From the NCBI GenBank assembly GCA_051883735.1, contig JBJEUH010000168.1, forward strand, positions 1-49,363: 49,363 nucleotides of DNA, in the 5' to 3' direction. Under the pieces are notes generated by a model. It was not told the origin of the DNA and did no database searches. It saw nothing but the letters and a program-made list of their open reading frames with translations. Positions 32,731-39,451 of the stretch are shown in pieces; position 1 is the first letter of the stretch; each line of letters starts with the position of its first letter. Source of the DNA: Ventricola sp051883735. GTDB taxonomy: Bacteria > Bacillota > Clostridia > Christensenellales > Aristaeellaceae. A program made the position numbers and the translations under genes.

Positions 32731-33651
32731 TCACATGCCCTGCACGATGCCGCCCGTCTTCTCCAGCAGCCGTTCGTCCGTCACGCGCAGGATCATGCCC
32801 TTCTGGCTCGGCTTGTCCTGCGCAAAGCAGCGCAGGATCTCCACGCTGTATTCCTTGGGGCCCTCTTCATCGACCGTCGAGATAATCGTCGCCTTACCCG
32901 GATGCGCCTGCTCCCGCGTGCCCACGGGCAGCCCCTGCGGATAGAGCAGCGTCTCCGGCTGCGTGTCCATCGTGCCGTAGATGCCGTACGCGCAGTTGTG
33001 CCGGAGCGTGCCGATCTGCCGGTTCTCCTTGAGGAAGCTGCCCTTGAGCTCGCCCGCGCGGCCGTTTTCTCCCTTCGTCACGCCGACGACGCGCGCCTGC
33101 ATGATCGCGCCGTCGAGCACGGAGAGCATCTCGCCCGTGTCGCCGTCCACGATCGCATGCCCCAGCGCGCCGTAGGTCTGCCTCTGGGGATCGATGTAGG
33201 AAAGCGTGCCCACGCCTGCCGTGCTGTCGCGCACCCAGACGCCCAGCCTGCGCCTTCCGTCCGTCTCGCTCACGGGCACAGCCGCCTGCACGGTGATCTC
33301 CTTGCCGCCGCGCAGCACCTGCAGCTCCACGCTGTCGCGCTCAAGGGCGCTCACCCGCTGGGCCAGCTCCTGCGCGCTCAGGACGCTTTCCCCCTGCACG
33401 GACAGGATCACGTCGCCCACGCGCAGCGGCGTTTTGATCTCCTGGCGGCTCGCCCGGGAGACCACCAGCACGCCCTGCGTCTTGAGCGCCACGCCCACGG
33501 CCTGGCCGCCCGGAATGAGGATGCGCGTCTCACCCGCGTCCGCCTGCGCGGAGGAAACCTGCACGGTCTCCCGCGCGCCCAGCCAGGGATTCAGCGCCAG
33601 CGCTGCCACGGCCAGCGCAATGCCCAAACGATGCCGCCTGTTGTTTTCCAT
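32731..33651 (-). CDS. spoIVB: SpoIVB sporulation protease, truncated before the catalytic serine
   Basis: The protein is 306 residues from the ATG at 33651 (GGAGG upstream; the ATG at 33666 overlaps the ribosome site). It has an N-terminal membrane anchor, a PDZ domain (LRVGDVILSVQGESVLSAQE) and the S55 protease core with GVWVRDSTAGVGTLSYIDP, YGALGHAIVDGDTGE (His) and ILRVTDERLL (Asp). In Bacillus the sequence continues GGIVQGM-SGSPI with the catalytic serine; here GGIVQGM is followed at once by TGA. About 40 residues are missing. SpoIVB cleaves SpoIVFA to trigger sigma-K activation, so this allele should be inactive unless repaired. Confidence 0.92.
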   Translation of the reverse strand: MENNRRHRLGIALAVAALALNPWLGARETVQVSSAQADAGETRILIPGGQAVGVALKTQGVLVVSRASRQEIKTPLRVGDVILSVQGESVLSAQELAQRVSALERDSVELQVLRGGKEITVQAAVPVSETDGRRRLGVWVRDSTAGVGTLSYIDPQRQTYGALGHAIVDGDTGEMLSVLDGAIMQARVVGVTKGENGRAGELKGSFLKENRQIGTLRHNCAYGIYGTMDTQPETLLYPQGLPVGTREQAHPGKATIISTVDEEGPKEYSVEILRCFAQDKPSQKGMILRVTDERLLEKTGGIVQGM

Positions 33652-33682
33652 CGCTCCCGCCTCCATGAATGGTCTTCATGGA

Positions 33683-33712
33683 CAGCATGAGCGACTTTGG
33701 CGGCAATTATCC
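33683..33712 (-). promoter_or_regulatory. Sigma-F/G-type promoter of spoIVB
   Basis: On the minus strand GGATA, 18 bases, then CATGCTG matches the forespore consensus (GHATR-N18-CATNHTA) with one mismatch in each box. Forespore transcription is the known pattern of spoIVB. Confidence 0.55.
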
Positions 33713-33714
33713 CG

Positions 33715-34182
33715 TTATTCTTCCGACTTATTCTGGCTGTCCAGCAGCTGCTGGAGCTCCTGCATGAAGGACTGCACGTCCTTGAACTGGCGGTACACCG
33801 ACGCAAAGCGGATGTACGCCACCTCGTCCAGGTCCTTGAGCCCCTCCATGATCAGCTGGCCGATCTCCTCGCTGGTGACCTCCTGCTCCATCTTGCGACA
33901 GACGCTGGTCTCCACGCGGTTCACCAGCTTCTCGATCTCCTCGATGGGCACCGGGCGCTTTTCGCATGCCTTGAGGATGCCGCCCCTCACCTTGGCCGGA
34001 TCGAACTGCTCGCGGCGTTTGTCCTTCTTGATGATGAACACCGGCAGCATTTCGATCTTCTCATATGTCGTGAACCGGCGCTGGCAGCCCTCGCATTCGC
34101 GGCGGCGTCGGATCGCGCCGTCCTCCGTCGGACGGGAATCGACAACGCGGCTCTCCGTGCAGTTGCAATAGATGCACTTCAT
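33715..34182 (-). CDS. nrdR: Transcriptional repressor NrdR
   Basis: This 155-residue protein has an N-terminal zinc ribbon (CIYCNC...CEGC pattern with DSRPTEDGAIRRRREC) and an ATP-cone domain (FIIKKDKRREQFDPAKVRGG, VEEIGQLIMEGLK-type segments). NrdR senses ATP/dATP and represses ribonucleotide reductase genes. The length equals that of the family, and no ribonucleotide reductase gene is nearby. It lies upstream of spoIVB on the same strand with a 63-base gap that contains the spoIVB promoter. Confidence 0.95.
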   Translation of the reverse strand: MKCIYCNCTESRVVDSRPTEDGAIRRRRECEGCQRRFTTYEKIEMLPVFIIKKDKRREQFDPAKVRGGILKACEKRPVPIEEIEKLVNRVETSVCRKMEQEVTSEEIGQLIMEGLKDLDEVAYIRFASVYRQFKDVQSFMQELQQLLDSQNKSEE

Positions 34183-34326
34183 CGCAGCATTCGACCTCTT
34201 TCTTTAGAAATATCCGCTTGTATTATACCCCCGGACGCGCCAAACGTAAACTTCTTTTTTGGCGTGCAGTCTTTATAGGGTTTTGTTTGTATAAAAGCCT
34301 TGACCCTGCGCTCCGCTTTCTATCGG

Positions 34327-34581
34327 TTATTTTCCGCAGGGCCGGCACGCCGCCTGGGAGACGAGGATCACGTCGTCGCCGATGCAGGCGATCTGCTGCC
34401 AGGGAATGCTCATGGCGCCCCTGTCCCCATGCAGCAGGCAGGACATGCCCGTGCCGCCCGGCACGATCAGCGCGCGGATGTGCCCGCTCGACGCGTCAAA
34501 CTCAAGATCCGTCACCCGGCCCAGCAGCCGTCCGTCGCCGATGCAGATGACGTCCTTCTTTCTCAGCTCGCAAAACGTCAT
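34327..34581 (-). CDS. YlmC/YmxH family sporulation protein (PRC-barrel)
   Basis: This is an 84-residue PRC-barrel protein with FCELRKKDVICIGDGRLLGR and LEFDASSGHIRALIVPG, the standard YlmC/YmxH pattern, and a C-terminal SIPWQQIACIGDDVILV. Members are found across spore-formers near sigG or sigE genes; their function is undefined. It is divergent from sigG. The Cys-rich tail (CRPCGK) may bind a metal, which is a guess. Confidence 0.88.
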   Translation of the reverse strand: MTFCELRKKDVICIGDGRLLGRVTDLEFDASSGHIRALIVPGGTGMSCLLHGDRGAMSIPWQQIACIGDDVILVSQAACRPCGK

Positions 34582-34665
34582 ACGCGCGTCCCCTTTCCCT
34601 CTTTTTCAAAAAAATGATCTCTTCTCCATATGCTGCTTCCGCCGAATTATGACCACCTTCCGCGG

Positions 34666-34695
34666 GAATATTTTGCGCAGACCGCCGTCATAATG
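34666..34695 (+). promoter_or_regulatory. Sigma-F/G-type promoter of sigG
   Basis: GAATA (34666-34670), 18 bases, then CATAATG (34689-34695) matches the forespore consensus closely. The start codon lies 34 bases downstream. This fits activation by sigma-F and autoregulation by sigma-G, as known for this gene. Confidence 0.65.
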
Positions 34696-34728
34696 CGTTT
34701 ATCTTTTCCCCATGAGGAGGCAAGGCAA

Positions 34729-35502
34729 ATGGCGATCGGCAAAGTTGAAATCTGCGGCGTGGATACCTCCACGCTTCCCGTCATCTCCAATGAACGCATG
34801 CGCGAGCTGTTTCCCCTGGTGCACGGCGGCGACGAGGCCGCCCGGGAGGAGTTCATCCGCGGCAATCTGCGTCTGGTGCTCAGCGTGCTCCAGCGGTTCC
34901 AGCACCGCTGCGAGAATGTGGACGACCTGTTTCAGGTCGGCTGCATCGGGCTCATCAAGGCGCTGGACAACTTCGACGTGACGCAGAACGTGCGCTTTTC
35001 CACCTATGCCGTGCCGATGATCATCGGCGAAATCCGGCGCTATCTGCGGGACAACAACGCCATCCGCGTCAGCCGCTCGCTGCGGGACATCGCCTACAAG
35101 GCGCTGGGCATGCGCGACAGGCTCAGCCGCGAGCTCGGCCGGGAGCCGACCGTCGCGGAGATTGCAAAAAGGCTGGAGCTCGACGAGGAGGACGTGACGC
35201 TGGCGCTCGAGGCGATTCAGGACCCGGTCAGCCTCTGCGAGCCCATCGGCGGGGACAACGCCGACGCGCTGACCATCGGCGACCAGGTGCGCGACGAGAG
35301 CGTCAGCCAGGAGAGCTGGCTGGAGCACATCGCCATCAGCGAGGCCATGCGCCGCCTGAGCGAGCGCGAGCAGAAGATCCTGAACCTGCGCTTCTTCCAG
35401 GGGCGCACGCAGATGGAGGTTGCCTCCGAGATCGGCATCAGTCAGGCGCAGGTCTCGCGCCTTGAAAAGGCTGCGCTAACGCACATGCGCAAGTTCATCT
35501 GA
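34729..35502 (+). CDS. sigG: RNA polymerase sporulation sigma factor SigG
   Basis: This is a 257-residue sigma-70 family factor from the ATG at 34729 behind GAGGAGG, with N-terminus MAIGKVEICGVDTSTLPVI typical of SigG. Region 2 has FIRGNLRLVLSVLQRF, DLFQVGCIGLIKALDNFD and VRFSTYAVPMIIGEIRRYLR. Region 3 has RVSRSLRDIAYKALGMRDRL, and region 4 has RLSEREQKILNLRFF followed by a helix-turn-helix ending ISQAQVSRLEKAAL. It directs late forespore transcription. Its 3' end overlaps the convergent spoIIP by 27 bases. Confidence 0.96.
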   Translation: MAIGKVEICGVDTSTLPVISNERMRELFPLVHGGDEAAREEFIRGNLRLVLSVLQRFQHRCENVDDLFQVGCIGLIKALDNFDVTQNVRFSTYAVPMIIGEIRRYLRDNNAIRVSRSLRDIAYKALGMRDRLSRELGREPTVAEIAKRLELDEEDVTLALEAIQDPVSLCEPIGGDNADALTIGDQVRDESVSQESWLEHIAISEAMRRLSEREQKILNLRFFQGRTQMEVASEIGISQAQVSRLEKAALTHMRKFI

Positions 35503-36321
35503 CGCATCCTGCGCGTACACCTGCGCAATCGCCTGCGCGATGATCGGGCAGGCCGCCAGCGCTTCATCGAGCGTGTTGCGGTTGTTGCCCACCTCGATGA
35601 GCAGCGCGCCGGTGGAGACGTGCTGGTTGAACCGCCCCGTCTTGACCTTGACCTCGCGCGACACGCCCTCCGCCTGCGCATTCATGCAGTCTGTGATGCG
35701 CTGCGCGAGGTCGAGGTTTTTCGGCCAGTCCGGCCGCTCGTCGAAGCCCGAGCCCGTCGCGCCGGTCCCCTTGCCCACCAGCAGCATCACATAGGCGATC
35801 CGCTTACCGTCCTGCTCGATGCAGTTCGCGCCGTTGTACAGCCCGCTGTACGCGTCGCGGTGGATATCAAAGATGTAGTCGTAGGTTTCCCCGGCCGCCA
35901 GGCGCGTTTCCAGCATCGCCAGCGAGCGCGTATAGGCGCTCGACAGGTTCGGCGGCTCGAACGCCGTCGTGTCGTGCACCACGGCAAAGCCCAGATCGCG
36001 CAGGCATTTGGCCAGCTCCTCGCCCACGCGCAGCATGTTGAAGCGCTCGTCCCGGGTGCGCCAGGTCTCCGTGGGGGTGTACTGCGCGTCCTCGGTCATC
36101 TCGTAGGCCTCCCAGGTGTGCGTGTGATACAGCAGCACTCTCGGCTTCCCCTCCTCCTGCAGCGCCGCGGCAGCCAGCGCGTCCGCCTGCGGAGCGACCA
36201 CCTCGATCGTCAGCGGCACGCGCCGCGCCTGTACCCGCCACATCGCCGCGCCGCCCGCGCACGCGAAAGCGGCCAGCGCGAGAAGCGCCGCCGCCCGTTT
36301 GCCCTTTCCCCGACTGCGCAT
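35476..36321 (-). CDS. spoIIP: Stage II sporulation protein P (SpoIIP)
   Basis: The protein is 281 residues from the ATG at 36321 with GGAGGG upstream; a much longer in-frame opening beyond it lacks a start signal and overlaps the divergent gene. It has one N-terminal membrane anchor and the SpoIIP amidase/endopeptidase domain: LLYHTHTWEAY, DYIFDIHRDAY, and LLIEVGNNRNTLDEA with the catalytic His and Glu. SpoIIP strips peptides from septal peptidoglycan during engulfment. It is divergent from the cysteine-rich gene and converges on sigG. Confidence 0.92.
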   Translation of the reverse strand: MRSRGKGKRAAALLALAAFACAGGAAMWRVQARRVPLTIEVVAPQADALAAAALQEEGKPRVLLYHTHTWEAYEMTEDAQYTPTETWRTRDERFNMLRVGEELAKCLRDLGFAVVHDTTAFEPPNLSSAYTRSLAMLETRLAAGETYDYIFDIHRDAYSGLYNGANCIEQDGKRIAYVMLLVGKGTGATGSGFDERPDWPKNLDLAQRITDCMNAQAEGVSREVKVKTGRFNQHVSTGALLIEVGNNRNTLDEALAACPIIAQAIAQVYAQDASDELAHVR

Positions 36322-36429
36322 CGGCTTCCCTCCAGACGTCCGGTTTTCATGCACGCCGCCTCCCGGCCGGCATACTCTGGAATCGTGAGGAATCCCCCTC
36401 ATAACGACTTGCCCAAGGAGGCGTGCGCC

Positions 36430-37251
36430 ATGAGTTTTTATTCCTACAAAAACGCAAATTCCACGCATTGTCCATGCACCGTCGCCGGGAATGAAATCCT
36501 GAACGGCCTGAACGAGCGGGTCTGCATCCAGGTGCAGCGCGTGTACGACAGCTGCCTGTTCCAGGAACAGCTCAGCGACCAGCGCGTGGCGCTCATCAGC
36601 TACGGCCTGGTGCCCTCGAGCTGCGGCGGCGGAGAGCAGAGCACCGAGAACTGCAACCAGCCCACGATGCCCATCACCTTTGAGAGCTGCCGCTCCACGA
36701 CGACCGAAGGCACCATCCGCAACCTCTCCGTCGAGCGCCTGTGCGACCGTCCGTGCTTCGCCCGCGTGCGCGGTCAGGTCGACGTGCCCATCGACATCCT
36801 CTTCACCGACGCAAACTGCCGCGAATACATCGGCCGCGGCGTGGTCACGGTGGACCGCGACGTGCTGCTCTCCATCCCGGATGAGTCCATCGTGCCCTAC
36901 AACATCGAGGCGATGGTCTCCGCCATCTGCGTCTCCGGTACATACGTCGGCAACAACATCTTCTGTCTGGAAATCTGCGTGACGGTCGTGCTCAAGGTGC
37001 TGGCGAAGGTCGAGATGCTGGTGCCCAGCTACGGCTTCTGCGAGGTTCCGCCGTGCGAGGAGTTCGCGGATTCGGTCTGCGATGAGTTCTTCAGCCTCCC
37101 GCTCTTCCCGCAGGCGCTGTGCGACGAGGATGCCATCCGCGCGCGCAACGTGAGCTGCACCTGCGGCAACTACACCAGCACCACCGGCCTGGGCTGCAGC
37201 GGCAGCACGGCCGGCACGCACAGCGGCGGCGCATGCGGATGCTGCCGCTGA
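36430..37251 (+). CDS. Cysteine-rich protein, possible spore coat/SPOCS-like
   Basis: The protein is 273 residues from the ATG at 36430 with AAGGAGG 8 bases upstream. It has 23 cysteines (about 8 percent) and no signal peptide, and ends in a Gly/Ser/Cys-rich tail (SGGACGCCR). The middle (CFARVRGQVDVPIDILFTDA, then VLLSIPDESIVPYNIEAMVS and IFCLEICVTVVLKVLAKVEM) is beta-rich and recalls SPOCS/DUF3794 domains of spore coat morphogenetic proteins, though the match is loose. Its position between spoIIP and a terminator in a sporulation block supports a coat role. Function is inferred. Confidence 0.75.
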   Translation: MSFYSYKNANSTHCPCTVAGNEILNGLNERVCIQVQRVYDSCLFQEQLSDQRVALISYGLVPSSCGGGEQSTENCNQPTMPITFESCRSTTTEGTIRNLSVERLCDRPCFARVRGQVDVPIDILFTDANCREYIGRGVVTVDRDVLLSIPDESIVPYNIEAMVSAICVSGTYVGNNIFCLEICVTVVLKVLAKVEMLVPSYGFCEVPPCEEFADSVCDEFFSLPLFPQALCDEDAIRARNVSCTCGNYTSTTGLGCSGSTAGTHSGGACGCCR

Positions 37252-37258
37252 GCAGTTC

Positions 37259-37290
37259 AAAGAAGGATCGCGCCGCGCGGTCCTTCTTTC
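37259..37290 (+). terminator. Terminator of the cysteine-rich gene
   Basis: AAAGAAGGATCGCGC pairs with GCGCGGTCCTTCTTT (small mismatch), followed by CTTTAT. It sits 8 bases after the stop. Confidence 0.85.
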
Positions 37291-37291
37291 T

Positions 37292-37825
37292 TTATGTCCG
37301 CCTGCGCCGTTTTAGTCCTTTCGGGATGGCGTCGCCCAGCGCAAACACAGCGAGTGCCCCGGCCATCGCGCCGCAGAGGCCCTCCGGAATCCTGCTGACC
37401 GACGGCTGAAACAGCGGATGCAGGATGCAGACGACGACCACCGCGAACGCGGCCCACGTCAGCGCGGACATCAGGCATACATGCCCGCCGAGGTTCATCC
37501 GCTGTCCCGAGTAATCCCAGTAGCGCGTGTGCAGGATGCGCAGCACCAGCGCGCCCGCCGCGTATTCCAGCACGCTGGCCGCGATCATCCCCACGATCAT
37601 CACCTTGCCCACGCTCTCCTTGACGGGGAGGCAGACGATCAGCATGCCCAGCGCGCCGAAGCCGTACACCGGCAGAAGCGGCCCCGAGAGGAACCCCCGG
37701 TTGACGAGCCGCCGGTCCCGGGCGAGGTACAGCAAAACCTCCCAGCACCAGCCGGTGAAGCTGTACAAAAAGAAGACCAGCGCCCATTGGCCGGGGCTGT
37801 ACTGCGCGCGCAGCAGGCTTGTCAT
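37292..37825 (-). CDS. Putative ABC transporter permease, CmpB family
   Basis: This is a 177-residue membrane protein with five helices. It carries WALVFFLYSFTGWCWEVLLY and then NRGFLSGPLLPVYGFGAL, the signature of the CmpB/PF06541 family, and later YWDYSGQRMNLGGHVCL. The family is called a putative ABC permease but has no proven transport role. A 34-base tail (GLKRRRRT) is basic. It stands alone between the cysteine-rich gene and a dispersed repeat. Confidence 0.85.
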   Translation of the reverse strand: MTSLLRAQYSPGQWALVFFLYSFTGWCWEVLLYLARDRRLVNRGFLSGPLLPVYGFGALGMLIVCLPVKESVGKVMIVGMIAASVLEYAAGALVLRILHTRYWDYSGQRMNLGGHVCLMSALTWAAFAVVVVCILHPLFQPSVSRIPEGLCGAMAGALAVFALGDAIPKGLKRRRRT

Positions 37826-37856
37826 TCCTACATTATCCTCCGATTCATCGCGTGAG

Positions 37857-37940
37857 ACGTTGGGGCCGCAGGCCCCAAACCCCGCTTGAGGATTTCATCC
37901 CCAAACCCCTTCTTCGCTTCGCGCATAAGAAAGCCATTCA
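37857..37940 (-). repeat. Dispersed intergenic repeat, family 2, copy 1
   Basis: It begins with a TTGGGGCC-GCA-GGCCCCAA hairpin and includes ACCCCTTCTTCGCTT and the GCGCATA and GCCATTCA segments. A similar copy lies at 48262-48353. It lies between the CmpB gene and the motor operon and encodes nothing obvious. Confidence 0.65.
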
Positions 37941-37963
37941 GATGCAAAAGCGTATAAAAAAGA

Positions 37964-37987
37964 AAGCCCGACATTGCTGTCAGGCTT
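37964..37987 (-). terminator. Terminator of the motor operon
   Basis: On the minus strand AAGCCTGACA pairs with TGTCGGGCTT around a short loop and is followed by TCTTTTTTAT. It lies 17 bases after the third gene of the motor operon. Confidence 0.8.
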
Positions 37988-38004
37988 CCCATCGATTCTG
38001 TTTT

Positions 38005-38508
38005 CTATGCGCCTTCCTTTGCGCTGCCCTGGAGCGTGACCTTCCTGCCAAAGACATAGCAGCTCACCGTGAACGCGCGCTGCGTGTCCGCCGCATCGCC
38101 CGCACGCAGGATCGTCGCCGCGACGTCGCCCTGGCTGCCGCTGGCGAGCACGTTCGCCTGGACGTTGTCCAGCTGCAGGATGTCGCCCTCCGCAGGCTGA
38201 ACGTCCAGCGCGATCCACTCCGCCGGGAAGAAGCCCCGGTTGGCCAACCGCACGGTGACCGTCAGAAACGTACAGTCCTGCGCGTCCAGGCCCGCCGCAT
38301 CGCCGAACACGCGCCCGGTAAACGTGCCGTCGCGGACCTGGGCGGTCGCCTGATCGAAGATGTCCTGCGCCTGCGCCGCCGGCGTGACGAGCACGGACGT
38401 CTGCTCCACCACCGGCGCAAACGTATTGATGCCGTAGAGCACCGCGCCCGCGCCTGCAATCGTGACGATCAGCGCGGCGATCGCCAGCGCCTTCATTGCC
38501 TTATACAC
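38005..38508 (-). CDS. Membrane-anchored extracytoplasmic protein of the motor operon
   Basis: This is a 167-residue protein starting at a GTG (38508) or an ATG four codons later. One N-terminal helix (ALAIAALIVTIAGAGAVLYG) is followed by an exported domain rich in beta strands (FLTVTVRLANRGFFPAEWIA, DILQLDNVQANVLASG, AFTVSCYVFGRKVTLQG). No family was recognised. It follows the OmpA-like gene by 1-2 bases, so it is probably a third subunit of the MotA/MotB-like complex, perhaps a cell-wall or stator cap. Confidence 0.7.
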   Translation of the reverse strand: MYKAMKALAIAALIVTIAGAGAVLYGINTFAPVVEQTSVLVTPAAQAQDIFDQATAQVRDGTFTGRVFGDAAGLDAQDCTFLTVTVRLANRGFFPAEWIALDVQPAEGDILQLDNVQANVLASGSQGDVAATILRAGDAADTQRAFTVSCYVFGRKVTLQGSAKEGA

Positions 38509-38509
38509 G

Positions 38510-39448
38510 TTACTCCCCCTGTTGTCCTTCCAGAATGGCGCTCATCTGGTCGATCATCTCCGCGTCCTTCATGCGGAACTTGAAGACCACGCGCCGGGAC
38601 GCCTCCATGTCCACCGTCACGCCGTCCGCCATGTACACCGGATCGGCGTAGGAGCGGCCGTTCGCCGTGAGGATCTGCTGCAGCAGCTGCTTTTCCGCGC
38701 TCGTCAGCTCCGTCATCTCCGGTCCCAGGCAGTACTCCGCCACGGCCAACGCGCGCTCCTGGGAGAGCGCCAGGTTGTGCAGGTACGAGCCGGAGGTGTC
38801 CGTGTGGCCCTCGATGATGATCTCGCCGACGTAGTCCCGGTTCTCCTCGCTCATCAGTGTGCGGATATACACCGGAATAAATGCATTGAGCAGCGCCTTG
38901 CCGCTGTCCTTGAGCTCGTTGCGGTTCGTGTCAAAGAGCACCGCGCCGGTAAAAGCGATCGCGCCGGTGTTGCGGTCCACCACCGCGTCGAGGTTCTCGC
39001 GGCGCAACTCGTCGCGCAGCTCCTCGATGATGCGCGAGCGCAGGCCGATCAGCTTGTCGATCTCCGTCTGCTGGGCGGCCAGCAGCGCCGCCTGCTCCTC
39101 GATCTTGCTCTGCTGAAGAGACAGGCTCTGCTGCGCGGCGGTCAGCGCCGTGCGGTTTTCGTCCAGCTCCTTCTGCTGCTCCTGCAGCATCAGCGTCGTC
39201 GTCGCCAGCAGCTCCTCCTTGTCCTTAAGCTGGGCCTCCTGGTCGATCAGCAGGCTCTGCTGGGTGGAGAGCTGCGCTTCCTTCGTTTCCAGCTCGATGG
39301 TCTTCTTCTGCTGCAGGTCGACCAGCTGATACACCGCCATGAACAGGATCAGCGCGAACGTGAAGAGCATGCCGGCCATCATATCGGAATATGAGATCCA
39401 ATAGCTGCCGCTGTCCCGGCTGCGCCGAATTCTCTTTCCCGGGCGCAT
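38510..39448 (-). CDS. OmpA/MotB-like (ZorB-like) stator subunit
   Basis: This is a 312-residue protein with a short basic cytoplasmic start and one membrane helix SYSDMMAGMLFTFALILF (about 19-36). The Asp at about 22 matches the ion-binding Asp of MotB/ZorB. A coiled coil follows (42-155), then an OmpA/peptidoglycan-binding domain with LFDTNRNELKDSGKALL and IEGHTDTSGSYLHNLALSQE (about 212-231). It should anchor an ion-driven motor to the wall. The start at 39448 has AAGGAG upstream. No flagellar genes are nearby. Confidence 0.88.
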   Translation of the reverse strand: MRPGKRIRRSRDSGSYWISYSDMMAGMLFTFALILFMAVYQLVDLQQKKTIELETKEAQLSTQQSLLIDQEAQLKDKEELLATTTLMLQEQQKELDENRTALTAAQQSLSLQQSKIEEQAALLAAQQTEIDKLIGLRSRIIEELRDELRRENLDAVVDRNTGAIAFTGAVLFDTNRNELKDSGKALLNAFIPVYIRTLMSEENRDYVGEIIIEGHTDTSGSYLHNLALSQERALAVAEYCLGPEMTELTSAEKQLLQQILTANGRSYADPVYMADGVTVDMEASRRVVFKFRMKDAEMIDQMSAILEGQQGE

Positions 39449-39451
39449 GGG

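Noticed and set aside
35476..37260. 594-codon minus-strand frame extending spoIIP upstream
   Set aside because: The part beyond 36321 is antisense to the cysteine-rich gene, and spoIIP has a proper start with GGAGGG at 36321.
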